Shown here piece by piece: positions 47,150 to 53,757 of a DNA stretch of 64,000 nucleotides. Under the pieces are notes generated by a model, which did no database searches, was not told the DNA's origin, and saw only the letters and a program-made list of their open reading frames with translations. Position numbers and translations under genes: made by a program. Numbering within the stretch: position 1 is the first letter of the stretch; every line of letters starts with the position of its first letter. This stretch comes from a virus: positions 1-64,000 of IMG/VR virus record IMGVR_UViG_3300020472_000017; one strand, 5' to 3'.

Positions 47150-49003
47150 CTAACTATAGCTTGACTCTGGTACAACTCCCGTACCAGAAAGGTTTGAACC
47201 GCTACTGATAGTGTCTTCTACAACACTTACAGTCGTATTATCTATACCCAATGTGAGATAGGTTTCTCGCAATGATACTAAATCATTAGATTCAGGAATT
47301 CCAGAGATCTGTAATAGATTACCTGCAACCCTTGTTGATGTAATAATCAAATCATTAATGACAATTTCACCCATACTATAGTCAACAGTGCCCCATAGAC
47401 CATCAACATATTCTTTTTCACCAGTTCCTTTGATGTAATAGAGACGCAATAGACCTGCACCATCATCATTTATGTAATAAGTATTAAATGCATCACCACT
47501 AATCTTAAATCCACTGGTAGAAACAGTAGGATCTGTAGTAGTTCCTTGCTTAATCCTATTACCATAACAGATTTTATAGTTCACACGAGCATTTAAATCG
47601 ACTGTTACGTTCTTTCTCATCTTGAGACGAGTGATATTAGAGGTAATTGATGTTTCTGAGTTGTCAATTACACCCTGAAGCCTGGAGTATTTGAATTTTC
47701 CACCAAATTTATTAAACTCTCCACTGACATTCAGTTGAGTTAGTGATATAATCACTAAATTCTTAACTTCTGAAGGTTCACGACGAGTAACATTTGGGTT
47801 AAAGTAGACAAAAGTGTCCAAATCAATGTATAATATAGATGGGTCAATGATTGAAGGTTGAATTGCCGCTACAGAGTAGTCTCTAAGCTTCTTAAGAATG
47901 ACATTTTTCTCCGAAAGTGATAATCTATCAGCATTTTTTGGTTTAATTGCCAAAAATACCTTACCATATTCAGGTGGAGACGCTTCTTCACCACCATAAC
48001 AAGCAATTGAAGATACATTTGGGTAAATTTGTGGAATAATTGCTTCATAATCACGGGTTGAGACTGCTCTACCGAAGGCAGAATAGAATTTTGGTGCTGC
48101 AAACTTGATAGATTCAGTAGTTTCCGCTAATGAACCTCCATCTGGATCACTTGTAGTAGTAACTGTAATGCCAGAAGTGATAGAATTGCCTGTATTATCT
48201 CTAAAGTTACCAATATTTTCAAATACTTTCAATCCATTAGCTCCAGTTCCACTAGAAGTGGTATACTGAACCTCAACAACATCACCATTTGTAAGATCCT
48301 TACCCATTATTCCATCACCAAAGAGGATTTCTGGGATCTCTTGCTCAGATTCTTCTAAAAAGAAGACCTTTGAAGTGGAATCTATCTTAGTAATATCAGT
48401 TGCTTGTAAATAACGCTCTGTAACAGTACCTGAAGTTACCTCAACACGCATACTAGATGTATCTGCAGTTCCATTTGTAAGAATGAAACGCTGCCTTTGG
48501 TTAGTATCCCGCACAAAAGTGTCTGTAAGGAACACTCCTTCATACAAAACAACACCAGTAAAGGTTGCAATACCAGAAGTACTATCTACACTCTGTGTAG
48601 TATCGACTGGTAAAGAGAAAACAAAGTTATTATTATCTAATCCTGTGAAATTTAATACTAATCCTCTACCAATAGTAACTGTTTTGGGATATGGAACTAC
48701 AGTTTGTACACTAATATTGACAGTTGTTTGTGCAGAACGAGCTGACTTGGGTGTATAACCAAGCATTCTTGCTAATTTTACAACATTTTCACGTAAAACA
48801 GCAGTTTCTAAGAAGCCTTCATTGACTGTAAGGTTGGCATTTACACTAGTATAGTAAGTATTATATGCTAACGTATCAAGAAGCACCGTCAAAGAAGATC
48901 CCTCGAAGTCATAATCGGAGAATTGTTCCTGAGCTCGAAGATAATCTTTTATTTGTGCCTTAATTTGGTTGAACTCTAAGGCGTTGACCTGATTGAATGC
49001 CAT
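47150..49003 (-). CDS. 6: Baseplate wedge protein gp6, 617 aa
   Basis: MAFNQVNALEFNQIKAQIKDYLRAQEQFSDYDFEGSSLTVLLDTLAYNTYYTSVNANLTVNE is the typical N-terminus of T4-like gp6 (baseplate J-like family). 'SAFGRAVSTRDYEAIIPQIYPNVSSIACYGGEE' in the middle is a second family signature. The length fits T4 gp6 (about 660 aa). In T4, gp6 dimers link neighbouring wedges into the inner baseplate ring. The start overlaps the gp25 stop (TAATG), indicating coupled translation, and the gp7-like gene starts 7 bp after its stop. Confidence 0.95.
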   Translation of the reverse strand: MAFNQVNALEFNQIKAQIKDYLRAQEQFSDYDFEGSSLTVLLDTLAYNTYYTSVNANLTVNEGFLETAVLRENVVKLARMLGYTPKSARSAQTTVNISVQTVVPYPKTVTIGRGLVLNFTGLDNNNFVFSLPVDTTQSVDSTSGIATFTGVVLYEGVFLTDTFVRDTNQRQRFILTNGTADTSSMRVEVTSGTVTERYLQATDITKIDSTSKVFFLEESEQEIPEILFGDGIMGKDLTNGDVVEVQYTTSSGTGANGLKVFENIGNFRDNTGNSITSGITVTTTSDPDGGSLAETTESIKFAAPKFYSAFGRAVSTRDYEAIIPQIYPNVSSIACYGGEEASPPEYGKVFLAIKPKNADRLSLSEKNVILKKLRDYSVAAIQPSIIDPSILYIDLDTFVYFNPNVTRREPSEVKNLVIISLTQLNVSGEFNKFGGKFKYSRLQGVIDNSETSITSNITRLKMRKNVTVDLNARVNYKICYGNRIKQGTTTDPTVSTSGFKISGDAFNTYYINDDGAGLLRLYYIKGTGEKEYVDGLWGTVDYSMGEIVINDLIITSTRVAGNLLQISGIPESNDLVSLRETYLTLGIDNTTVSVVEDTISSGSNLSGTGVVPESSYS

Positions 49004-49392
49004 TATGGTTTAAATGCTACGTCGATAGAATCAAATTTGGCTGGAATTCCCATGATTACATATGCTATACTCACGTTTAATTCATTATTATTCTCATCAA
49101 CCTTCACTTTAATCTCATAAACTGCTACTCTAGGTTCATAAGTATCAATAGCTTCCCGAAGTCTTTTCTTAATTCTCTGAGCAGAGTTTGGTATAAAGTT
49201 TTCAAAGAGCAATCCAATTATATTCCCACCGAAAGCAGGATCAAAAGGTTTCTCATAGAAGTTATAAAGGACAATATTTTTGACTGAAGCTTTAATGGCT
49301 GACTCATTGTTCAGTGCTAATATGTCATTAGTCACTGCATTCTTTTCAAAAGTCAAAGAGAAGTCTCTAAAGGACTTCGATGTTAAAGCCAT
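49003..49392 (-). CDS. 25: Baseplate wedge protein gp25, 129 aa
   Basis: A GPW/gp25-family protein: 'LYNFYEKPFDPAFGGNIIGLLFENF' and the diagnostic Glu-Pro-Arg at residues 86-88 (YEPRVAVYEIKV). The length matches T4 gp25 (132 aa). It is a wedge component at the sheath-baseplate junction that acts as a nucleus for sheath polymerisation. A late promoter box lies 26 bp upstream. Its position directly before gp6 is the usual cyanophage order. Confidence 0.95.
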   Translation of the reverse strand: MALTSKSFRDFSLTFEKNAVTNDILALNNESAIKASVKNIVLYNFYEKPFDPAFGGNIIGLLFENFIPNSAQRIKKRLREAIDTYEPRVAVYEIKVKVDENNNELNVSIAYVIMGIPAKFDSIDVAFKP

Positions 49393-49404
49393 TCGGCTAC
49401 AATA

Positions 49405-49665
49405 TTAACCTTCTTTATATTTATACTGGTTTTGTAATAATCTCTTCTCTGCTTCACGGACTACATCCTCAGCACTCTTTTCAAAGTCTGGTGTAGCTTC
49501 ATGTCTAGACTGATATTGCTTTGATTTCTTTAGATAAGCATCAGAACGAGGGTCAGTAATAAGGTACTTACACTCCTCCCATCCGTTCTCATGGAAGTCA
49601 TCAGACATATCCACGGGAACGTTATGATTTCTTTGACCGTTTACTATTCTATTTGCCTTGGCCAC
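49405..49665 (-). CDS. Conserved small cyanophage protein, 86 aa
   Basis: Starts at a GTG (49663-49665). Charged and mostly helical: MAKANRIVNGQRNHNVPVDMSDDFHENGW, then 'ECKYLITDPRSDAYLKKSKQ' and a helical C-terminus (DVVREAEKRLLQNQYKYKEG). It sits between the small basic protein and gp25, as similar unnamed proteins do in cyanophages. It overlaps the upstream basic-protein gene by 17 bp. Function unknown; a baseplate-assembly role is only suggested by position. Confidence 0.75.
   Translation of the reverse strand: MAKANRIVNGQRNHNVPVDMSDDFHENGWEECKYLITDPRSDAYLKKSKQYQSRHEATPDFEKSAEDVVREAEKRLLQNQYKYKEG
49418..49425 (-). promoter_or_regulatory. T4-type late promoter box TATAAATA
   Basis: Exact TATAAATA on the minus strand, 26 bp upstream of the gp25 ATG, inside the 3' end of the 86-aa gene. 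It is well placed to drive gp25, gp6 and the gp7-like gene. Confidence 0.75.
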
Positions 49666-49798
49666 GATACCTCTTTCTTGCCTTATTACGTGATGTAGCA
49701 GAATACTTCGTGTGCATAGAACTGCCTTGACGAGTTTTCTTTGGTTTTGCTTCTACTGTTATGTGAGTACCAAAACCACCTGCTTTTGTAATTGCCAT
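49649..49798 (-). CDS. Small basic protein, 49 aa
   Basis: Short frame found by reading the gap: MAITKAGGFGTHITVEAK, then a Lys/Arg-rich tail (KYSATSRNKARKRYRGQGK), stop TAG. It starts 3 bp after the PAAR gene's stop and overlaps the next gene by 17 bp. The highly basic C-terminus suggests nucleic-acid or virion-surface contact. I recall near-identical small proteins in other T4-like cyanophages at this place, but no function is known to me. Confidence 0.75.
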   Translation of the reverse strand: MAITKAGGFGTHITVEAKPKKTRQGSSMHTKYSATSRNKARKRYRGQGK

Positions 49799-49800
49799 AA

Positions 49801-50091
49801 TTAACCACCTGCGAATACGTTTGATGAACCTGCAGCGACTGATGTACAGCCACTTACACTATCTCCTACTCTACCACACCCTTTACCATTTATAAAGACA
49901 CTTGTAGATCCTGTAGCTATTGGTGCTGCATGAGAAGGACATGGAACACCTGGTAATAAGTGTCCAGTGTTATTATCTCCTTGACGAGAGATAGGAATAT
50001 CATTACAGAATACATTACCAGAACCCTGTGCTCTGACCATGCCAGAACAATGGGCTACATCTGCATCTCCAATTCTAGTTACTGCTGGCAT
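49801..50091 (-). CDS. PAAR-motif spike-tip protein, 96 aa
   Basis: MPAVTRIGDADVAHCSGMVRAQGSG...VFCNDIPISRQGDNNTGH...CPSHAAPIATGSTSVFINGKGCGRVGDSV has the repeated 'G...V..NG.P..R.GD' pattern and the His/Cys residues of PAAR proteins. These sharpen the end of the central spike of contractile tails; T4 gp5.4 (97 aa) is the counterpart and binds a metal ion near the tip. The length agrees. Its neighbours are baseplate genes, and its start overlaps the stop of the upstream 104-aa gene. Confidence 0.9.
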   Translation of the reverse strand: MPAVTRIGDADVAHCSGMVRAQGSGNVFCNDIPISRQGDNNTGHLLPGVPCPSHAAPIATGSTSVFINGKGCGRVGDSVSGCTSVAAGSSNVFAGG

Positions 50092-50405
50092 TAGTATCCT
50101 CCAAATGGATCATCTTGGGGTTCATACTCAGAAGGAGCAGTTTCTTCCCAATCGAATGTTTTAACGGGTGGTTCTTGTATCTTTTCAGATCCACCACCTA
50201 GATTCTCTGAGCCACCCACTGCAAATGGATTATACTTTGCAGTTGCTATTTCATACATCTTCTGATGTATAGTGACCTGTGGCGGGTCAATATTGACAAC
50301 ATTATCCAATGCCTTGTCTCTTGCAATAGGCATAGTATCTAAAGGATTTGGTTTATCATCAAACCAATCATCTTTCGGTGTCATCTTTGGTGCTGGATAG
50401 GACAT
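50091..50405 (-). CDS. Proline/acid-rich virion-region protein, 104 aa
   Basis: MSYPAPKMTPKDDWFDDKPNPLDTMPIARDK, 'VTIHQKMYEIATAKYNPFAVGG', a Gly-rich linker and an acidic 'DWEETAPSEYEPQDDPFGGY' end. It is low-complexity and probably largely disordered. It starts at the stop of the 159-aa gene and stops at the PAAR start, so it belongs to the same translation unit. No family recognised; a spike- or baseplate-assembly role is inferred from position. Confidence 0.7.
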   Translation of the reverse strand: MSYPAPKMTPKDDWFDDKPNPLDTMPIARDKALDNVVNIDPPQVTIHQKMYEIATAKYNPFAVGGSENLGGGSEKIQEPPVKTFDWEETAPSEYEPQDDPFGGY

Positions 50406-50884
50406 TAATAATAATTATCAACTACGGAACGGATACCTTCCCACTCATTATTTATTTTCATTGTAAGTGTAAAGGTTTCAGGGGTTTGGGCTACGTTAAT
50501 TAAATCATATGATACAGTAATAATAAAGGTTTTAGTTGTATAGGCAGTCATATCCTGATCAAGATCAAAGAAGATCTTATCAGCAGGTAGATTATCAACC
50601 CCACTTACAGTAGTAGGTGTCTGGGTCTTATCTGATTGGCCTGCATCAATATAAGTAAAACTATCTGAATAGGGGTCAGCAAAAGACCCTGTAATTGCCA
50701 CCGAGGTAGTTCCTGGGGTAATCACAAGGTCAGGTTCTGTACCATCTACTGTAGCCGTTACGTTAGTAATCTCTTCATCGGCAAGAGAAGCAGATGCAGT
50801 AATAGTCTGGCTAATTGTAAATGTAGGTCTTGTTCTATCGGGTATAGACCATGGCTCAGCAAATGGAGATACAGAGATAGTCAT
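50405..50884 (-). CDS. Beta-rich structural-region protein, 159 aa
   Basis: MTISVSPFAEPWSIPDRTRPTFTISQTITASASLADEEITNVTATVDGTEPDLVITPGTT shows alternating beta strands with Thr/Ser-rich edges, similar to Ig-like phage domains. Near the end 'KTFIITVSYDLINVAQTPETFTLTMKINNEWEGIRSVVDNYY' contains a further strand pair. There is no signal peptide or membrane segment. An ATGA overlap joins it to the 68-aa gene and a TAATG overlap to the 104-aa gene. Probably a virion or assembly protein; no named family recognised. Confidence 0.7.
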   Translation of the reverse strand: MTISVSPFAEPWSIPDRTRPTFTISQTITASASLADEEITNVTATVDGTEPDLVITPGTTSVAITGSFADPYSDSFTYIDAGQSDKTQTPTTVSGVDNLPADKIFFDLDQDMTAYTTKTFIITVSYDLINVAQTPETFTLTMKINNEWEGIRSVVDNYY

Positions 50885-51087
50885 TTAACCTCTCTGGTCA
50901 TGAGTTGCTGTAGATAGTCTGAATATTTGCCCATAGCAGTATGCTGCTCCTCTGTATGTGGAGGATCTGGAATAGTAGGTTCAAACCTTATAAGATGATC
51001 AAACGTATCTGGTAGATCGCGTACATTGTTATAAGTTACCAGTTTCCCATTGTTTGATATGGTGAATACGCCGTTCAAGTCGTCCAT
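50881..51087 (-). CDS. Small structural-region protein, 68 aa
   Basis: MDDLNGVFTISNNGKLVTYNNVRDLPDTFDHLIRFEPTIPDPPHTEEQHTAMGKYSDYLQQLMTREVK is read in full; the first half is a short beta unit and the second half a Pro-rich linker and a helix. A late-promoter-like TCTAAATA box lies 14 bp upstream. It overlaps the next gene by ATGA. Proteins of this type sit near the baseplate cluster in cyanophages, but the function is unknown. Confidence 0.7.
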   Translation of the reverse strand: MDDLNGVFTISNNGKLVTYNNVRDLPDTFDHLIRFEPTIPDPPHTEEQHTAMGKYSDYLQQLMTREVK

Positions 51088-51100
51088 AGTTTTTTGGAAT

Positions 51101-51108
51101 TATTTAGA
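51101..51108 (-). promoter_or_regulatory. Late-promoter-like box TCTAAATA
   Basis: TATTTAGA on the plus strand, TCTAAATA on the minus strand, 14 bp before the 51087 ATG. The same 8-mer occurs at 59752-59759. Confidence 0.5.
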
Positions 51109-51361
51109 GACCCTTCGCGGTTTTGGACGCGATTTTTTCCTCAAGGGTACTCAACCTATCCTCATTCCTCTTCTGAGTTGCCCCAGTGGGTTTTGGATGT
51201 GCCATTCCTTCGAGATCTCTTATAGTGTTCTCATGGTCACATACGACATCTACAAGTCTCTCGTAGTTCTCAGAGCCAGGTCGTCTCATCAAGAGAAGGG
51301 ACTGTTCCACTCTCTTCTCAAGTGTTGACAGTCTTACTTCTAGTTCCTCATTGCTCAACAT
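51104..51361 (-). CDS. Coiled-coil protein, 85 aa
   Basis: MLSNEELEVRLSTLEKRVEQSLLLMRRPGSENYERLVDVVCDHENTIRDLEGM and then 'RNEDRLSTLEEKIASKTAKGL'. The two segments 'RLSTLEKRVEQ' and 'RLSTLEEKIAS' are near repeats with heptad spacing at both ends of the protein, as in a coiled-coil hairpin or dimer. It overlaps the 69-aa gene upstream by 14 bp. Function unknown. Confidence 0.7.
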   Translation of the reverse strand: MLSNEELEVRLSTLEKRVEQSLLLMRRPGSENYERLVDVVCDHENTIRDLEGMAHPKPTGATQKRNEDRLSTLEEKIASKTAKGL

Positions 51362-51557
51362 AGAGTTCTTTATTCAAAAATACTTCGTTTCTATCGTAGT
51401 TTAAACGGTGTCTCTCGGTATTGACATAATGACCTACGATGTCATTACCGTCACAACGGTACCCGTACCCTGTAACGTTCTCGTGTCTTCCATCAATGCG
51501 AAACTTTTTATTCTTGTCTGTGAGATAGCTGTGGTATCGTTCGTCGAGGTTGATCAT
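51348..51557 (-). CDS. Small charged protein, 69 aa
   Basis: MINLDERYHSYLTDKNKKFRIDGRHENVTGYGYRCDGNDIVGHYVNTERHRLNYDRNEVFLNKELYVEQ, described by parts: a basic N-terminal half and Tyr/His-rich middle, with one Cys. It is the first gene after the consensus promoter at 51588-51616 and has a leader of about 25 bases. It overlaps the coiled-coil gene. I do not recognise the family; the promoter suggests it is made early or by host polymerase. Confidence 0.65.
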   Translation of the reverse strand: MINLDERYHSYLTDKNKKFRIDGRHENVTGYGYRCDGNDIVGHYVNTERHRLNYDRNEVFLNKELYVEQ

Positions 51558-51587
51558 GGTTCTCGGAGGGTGGCTGGTATAGTATGT

Positions 51588-51616
51588 ATTATATCACGAT
51601 TTACACACAATGTCAA
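51588..51616 (-). promoter_or_regulatory. Perfect sigma70-type promoter
   Basis: On the minus strand TTGACA (51611-51616), a 17-bp spacer, then TATAAT (51588-51593), all consensus. It points left to the 69-aa gene and the structural block. Host RNA polymerase should read it without phage factors. Confidence 0.8.
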
Positions 51617-51778
51617 AAAGGGGTCGGGCGGCGCGATACCCTGAGAAATATTTTTAGAAAAATTATATTTCTTTTATCGAACTCGCTCATGCAAGACTTT
51701 ATAGCTTAGCTTTGATAGGGATCCTAAGCTAGGGGGCGGGGGCAAACCGCCCAAGGGGGGCGGCACTGCCTCGACTGC
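51617..51778. other. GC-rich non-coding stretch with overlapping inverted repeats
   Basis: No gene seen. TAGCTTAG (51702-51709) pairs with CTAAGCTA (51724-51731). Then GGGCGG (51734-51739), CCGCCC (51747-51752) and GGGCGG (51758-51763) follow, so the middle arm can pair with either side but not both. It lies downstream of the 51779-51931 gene on the minus strand and may end that unit or act as an attenuator. Confidence 0.6.
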
Positions 51779-51931
51779 CTAGAGGTGCGGCGGCGCAATC
51801 TCAGCACGCCATCCCATTTTGGCAAAGTCCTCTAAGATTTGCAACGCTGACTCATAATTTGAAAAACTGATCAGTCTTGCGTTTTGTTGCCGATCCGTCC
51901 AATAACGGACCTTCGTGTTGATTTTTGCCAT
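51779..51931 (-). CDS. Small conserved-looking protein, 50 aa
   Basis: I chose the ATG at 51931: MAKINTKVRYWTDRQQNARLISFSNYESALQILEDFAKMGWRAEIAPPHL, a compact beta-alpha unit ('VRYWTD..QNARLISFSNYESAL...GWRAEI') of a type common among small cyanophage proteins that sit on beta-beta-alpha folds. An in-frame ATG at 52000 would add 23 residues with no such pattern and no clear ribosome-binding site. The gene ends just before the GC-rich hairpin stretch. Function unknown. Confidence 0.55.
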   Translation of the reverse strand: MAKINTKVRYWTDRQQNARLISFSNYESALQILEDFAKMGWRAEIAPPHL

Positions 51932-52012
51932 TGTGTAAAGAAGTGACGGAGTTGAGAAAATAGTAAGATACTGTGGGCGTTGGGTGTAGAATTGCTTCAT
52001 ACACGGATGAAC

Positions 52013-52150
52013 TCAGTTCTTGCATAGGGTTGGATCGATTTGGCAAATTTGGGCATCTCTAGAATTGGTCATGTTGGAAACTTGGGTGATCAGATGCCCT
52101 CCTATGAACACCCCTCCTATAATGACCCCTAGCATGAAAGCGATTCTCAT
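52013..52150 (-). CDS. Small membrane-anchored or secreted peptide, 45 aa
   Basis: Short frame read from the gap: MRIAFMLGVIIGGVFIGGHL, then 'ITQVSNMTNSRDAQICQIDPTLCKN'. The N-terminus is a positively charged residue followed by a Gly-rich hydrophobic stretch (residues 4-20), as in a signal anchor; the rest is polar with two Cys (C-x6-C) facing the other side. A terminator hairpin lies just upstream, so it would need its own promoter. The function is unknown and the call rests on composition. Confidence 0.45.
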   Translation of the reverse strand: MRIAFMLGVIIGGVFIGGHLITQVSNMTNSRDAQICQIDPTLCKN

Positions 52151-52154
52151 GGCA

Positions 52155-52182
52155 GCAAAAAAGCGATCAGTGACGATCGCTT
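52155..52182 (-). terminator. Hairpin terminator overlapping a coding end
   Basis: On the minus strand AAGCGATC, a six-base loop, GATCGCTT then a T run (TTTTTTG). The stop codon of the 60-aa gene (52167) lies inside the hairpin. The plus strand has no good T run, so it acts mainly leftward. Confidence 0.7.
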
Positions 52183-52349
52183 ATATTCCATGTGCCCGAA
52201 GGGTGAGGGCGAAATGTGAAATTGTCCTCTGCGAGTTTGGTCATTGCTGCCATCACTGCTTGGTCCTTGGTCGCCGCCTCATTCATTAGGACTGATCCGT
52301 TGAACATGGGGCGAAGGTCGGAGTTGAACATTTGGGAATTCGTTTTCAT
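52167..52349 (-). CDS. Small protein of unknown function, 60 aa
   Basis: The ATG at 52349 starts MKTNSQMFNSDLRPMFNGSVLMNEAATKDQAVMAAMTKLAEDNFTFRPHPSGTWNISDRH; the longer frame upstream is out of character. A TATTAT -10-like box sits 8 bases before the ATG. The middle helix (KDQAVMAAMTKLAED) and an aromatic C-terminus are visible. Its last codons form the left arm of a terminator hairpin, so the gene ends its own transcript. No family recognised. Confidence 0.55.
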   Translation of the reverse strand: MKTNSQMFNSDLRPMFNGSVLMNEAATKDQAVMAAMTKLAEDNFTFRPHPSGTWNISDRH

Positions 52350-52430
52350 GATTCTATAATACACGATTTTGAATAGCATGGGTGCTCTATTAGGACACTT
52401 TGTCAGGTGGCACACGAGAGAGCGTTCTAA

Positions 52431-52460
52431 TAAAAAATCCAGCCGCCCGTGGACAGTTGG
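52431..52460 (+). repeat. TGGACAGTT repeat, copy A
   Basis: Core TCCAGCCGCCCGTGGACAGT, nearly the same as copy B at 54301-54326 and related to copy C at 54884-54922. This copy has no second arm, so it cannot form the hairpin that copy B does. Confidence 0.6.
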
Positions 52461-52475
52461 ATGAGTGGCACAAGG

Positions 52476-52515
52476 GTTTGTGTTACTTAGTGGGGACACA
52501 GTTTGTGTTAATTAG
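52476..52515 (+). repeat. Two 15-bp direct repeats, 25-bp period
   Basis: GTTTGTGTTACTTAG at 52476-52490 and GTTTGTGTTAATTAG at 52501-52515, one mismatch. It lies in a 230-bp gap between two minus-strand genes and could be a pair of protein-binding sites. Confidence 0.5.
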
Positions 52516-52518
52516 AGA

Positions 52519-52574
52519 CCAAAGAGTTCAAGAAAGAAAATGATAAATTCCAATTGAACTCTGTTGATCTTTGG
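52519..52574 (-). terminator. Long imperfect inverted repeat after the DUF3574-like gene
   Basis: CCAAAGAGTTCAA (52519-52531) pairs with TTGAACTC (52554-52561) and, across a 7-base bulge, CTTTGG (52569-52574). It lies just past the stop of the gene at 52582 on the minus strand, so it may stabilise or end that transcript. It lacks a clear T run. Confidence 0.45.
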
Positions 52575-52581
52575 TTTACAC

Positions 52582-52920
52582 TCAAGCGAAGACGATTTCC
52601 TCGACGTTTGTGTAACTGTAGAGGACGCAATCCTGTCGGAATTGTTGTTTGTATACGTCCCCGATTGTCTTGAGGTTGTTGACAATTTGTGTAGAATGTG
52701 TAGTACGTTCGTCTACAGTTACCTCGATGATTTTAGTCTTTTCAAGTGTACCTTTGTAGACGCCGATTGCGTCACTAATAGTACAAAACTGTAATCGAGT
52801 TAGTAACTCATTCTGAACAAATTGCAACCACATCTGATTATTAACCGTTCCTGAGTTAGGTATATTTAACCCAAGAACAATGCGGTGAGTTTGCATAAAG
52901 AATTCAGTTGACCTTTTCAT
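52582..52920 (-). CDS. DUF3574-like protein, 112 aa
   Basis: From the ATG at 52920: MKRSTEFFMQTHRIVLGLNIPNSGTVNNQMWLQFVQNELLTRLQF, then 'FCTISDAIGVYKGTLEKTKIIEVTVDERTTHSTQIVNNLKTIGDVYKQQFRQDCVLYSYTNVEEIVF'. The order (beta strand, 'W..F....L...' helix, 'G.w......E.s..v.i', helix 'I..vY...F.Q.sVl') resembles the DUF3574 family of bacterial and phage proteins with no assigned function. A TATAAT box overlaps the ATG, so a start at the next Met (52896) is possible. The gene is alone between hairpins. Confidence 0.6.
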   Translation of the reverse strand: MKRSTEFFMQTHRIVLGLNIPNSGTVNNQMWLQFVQNELLTRLQFCTISDAIGVYKGTLEKTKIIEVTVDERTTHSTQIVNNLKTIGDVYKQQFRQDCVLYSYTNVEEIVFA

Positions 52921-52957
52921 TATAGACGATTTTGCCACGGCAACCCAGAGCTCTGTG

Positions 52958-52981
52958 CCACTTAAATAAGTGGACTTTTTT
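52958..52981 (+). terminator. Rho-independent terminator-like hairpin
   Basis: CCACTT, loop AAAT, AAGTGG, then AC and six T on the plus strand. No plus-strand gene lies immediately upstream, so it may stop readthrough or end an unseen short RNA. Confidence 0.55.
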
Positions 52982-53057
52982 GTTAACTCGTGTAACGTTT
53001 GGGATTTTGTCAACCCCATCTCGTGTAAAATTAGGGAGTACAAACGCCAGCATCCAA

Positions 53058-53372
53058 ATGCCAGCATCCGCTAAGTCTGCTCCATCCGTCTCAACTGCTA
53101 AAGCAAAACCAGCACGCAAGACCAGAGCACGCAAAGCACCTGCCACCCCTCGCACTCGCAAGGCAGCGGCAAACCCCACACCTCAACCAGTCGCCCAAGT
53201 GGCACCCGTTGAGACCCTTCAGCAAAAGGAGTTGAAGGCGTGGCAAGATCTCTTCACCCTCAGAGGAATTGAGATCGTGGTCCTTCCTTTGATTTTCCTC
53301 GAAGCATGGGCGGTTCAAATCCTCAACAACGCAGGACTTGAAGTCAGTGTTCCAGGAATCAAAACCAGTTGA
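53058..53372 (+). CDS. Pro/Ala/Lys-rich protein with hydrophobic C-terminal helix, 104 aa
   Basis: First gene of the only rightward unit. I chose the ATG at 53058 (MPASAKSAPSVSTAKAKP) because upstream codons look non-coding. Residues 1-55 are a basic, histone-tail-like low-complexity region rich in Ala, Pro, Lys and Arg. Residues 56-100 hold 'ELKAWQDLFTLRGIEIVVLPLIFLEAWAVQILNNAGLEV', an amphipathic then strongly hydrophobic helix. It could be a small DNA- or membrane-contacting protein. It is followed 17 bp later by a strong terminator. GC-richer than its neighbours. No family recognised. Confidence 0.7.
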   Translation: MPASAKSAPSVSTAKAKPARKTRARKAPATPRTRKAAANPTPQPVAQVAPVETLQQKELKAWQDLFTLRGIEIVVLPLIFLEAWAVQILNNAGLEVSVPGIKTS

Positions 53373-53389
53373 CAAACTGGCACACTCAG

Positions 53390-53410
53390 ACCCCCACTAG
53401 GGGGTTTTTT
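53390..53410 (+). terminator. Rho-independent terminator
   Basis: CCCCC, loop ACTA, GGGGG and six T, just after the stop at 53372. An A-T pair extends the stem. Confidence 0.85.
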
Positions 53411-53511
53411 CATGTATATTAAAAGAGTGGGGGGAATTGAGGCAATATCCTTCGGGAACACTGACCCAACGCCCCCACATTTCACTTCACTTAACAACGC
53501 TAATTTCATTC

Positions 53512-53757
53512 ATGATTTTACGTCAACTCGGTTCAAATATGACCGAACTAAGTTTCAACAATGGAGACTCAATCTTCTTTAGTTATGAAACTCCAGTCGC
53601 AGGATTTACTCCAAAAGTAGGACATTTCAAGACTGAAACTTACTACTCCAGGACTACATCGAAGCACATCAATCAGTACATGAAACATGCACCTAATGTT
53701 CGCACAGTTGATGATAGTTTCATCGTCTCACTTTGTCACCCTGAAGGTATCAAATAA
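53512..53757 (+). CDS. DUF8033-like small protein, 81 aa
   Basis: From the ATG at 53512: MILRQLGSNMTELSFNNGDSIFFSYETPVAGF, then 'YYSRTTSKHINQYMK'. The pattern 'F.NG...FSYETPVA....' followed by 'SKTTSKHIN' is one I associate with DUF8033-type small phage proteins; the name is from memory and held loosely. The stop TAA overlaps the ATG of the next gene (TAATG). Function unknown. Confidence 0.65.
   Translation: MILRQLGSNMTELSFNNGDSIFFSYETPVAGFTPKVGHFKTETYYSRTTSKHINQYMKHAPNVRTVDDSFIVSLCHPEGIK

Noticed and set aside
52904-53179. An Ala/Arg-rich 91-aa minus-strand frame
   Set aside because: It mirrors the Pro/Ala/Lys-rich plus-strand gene at 53058 and has no distinct signal.
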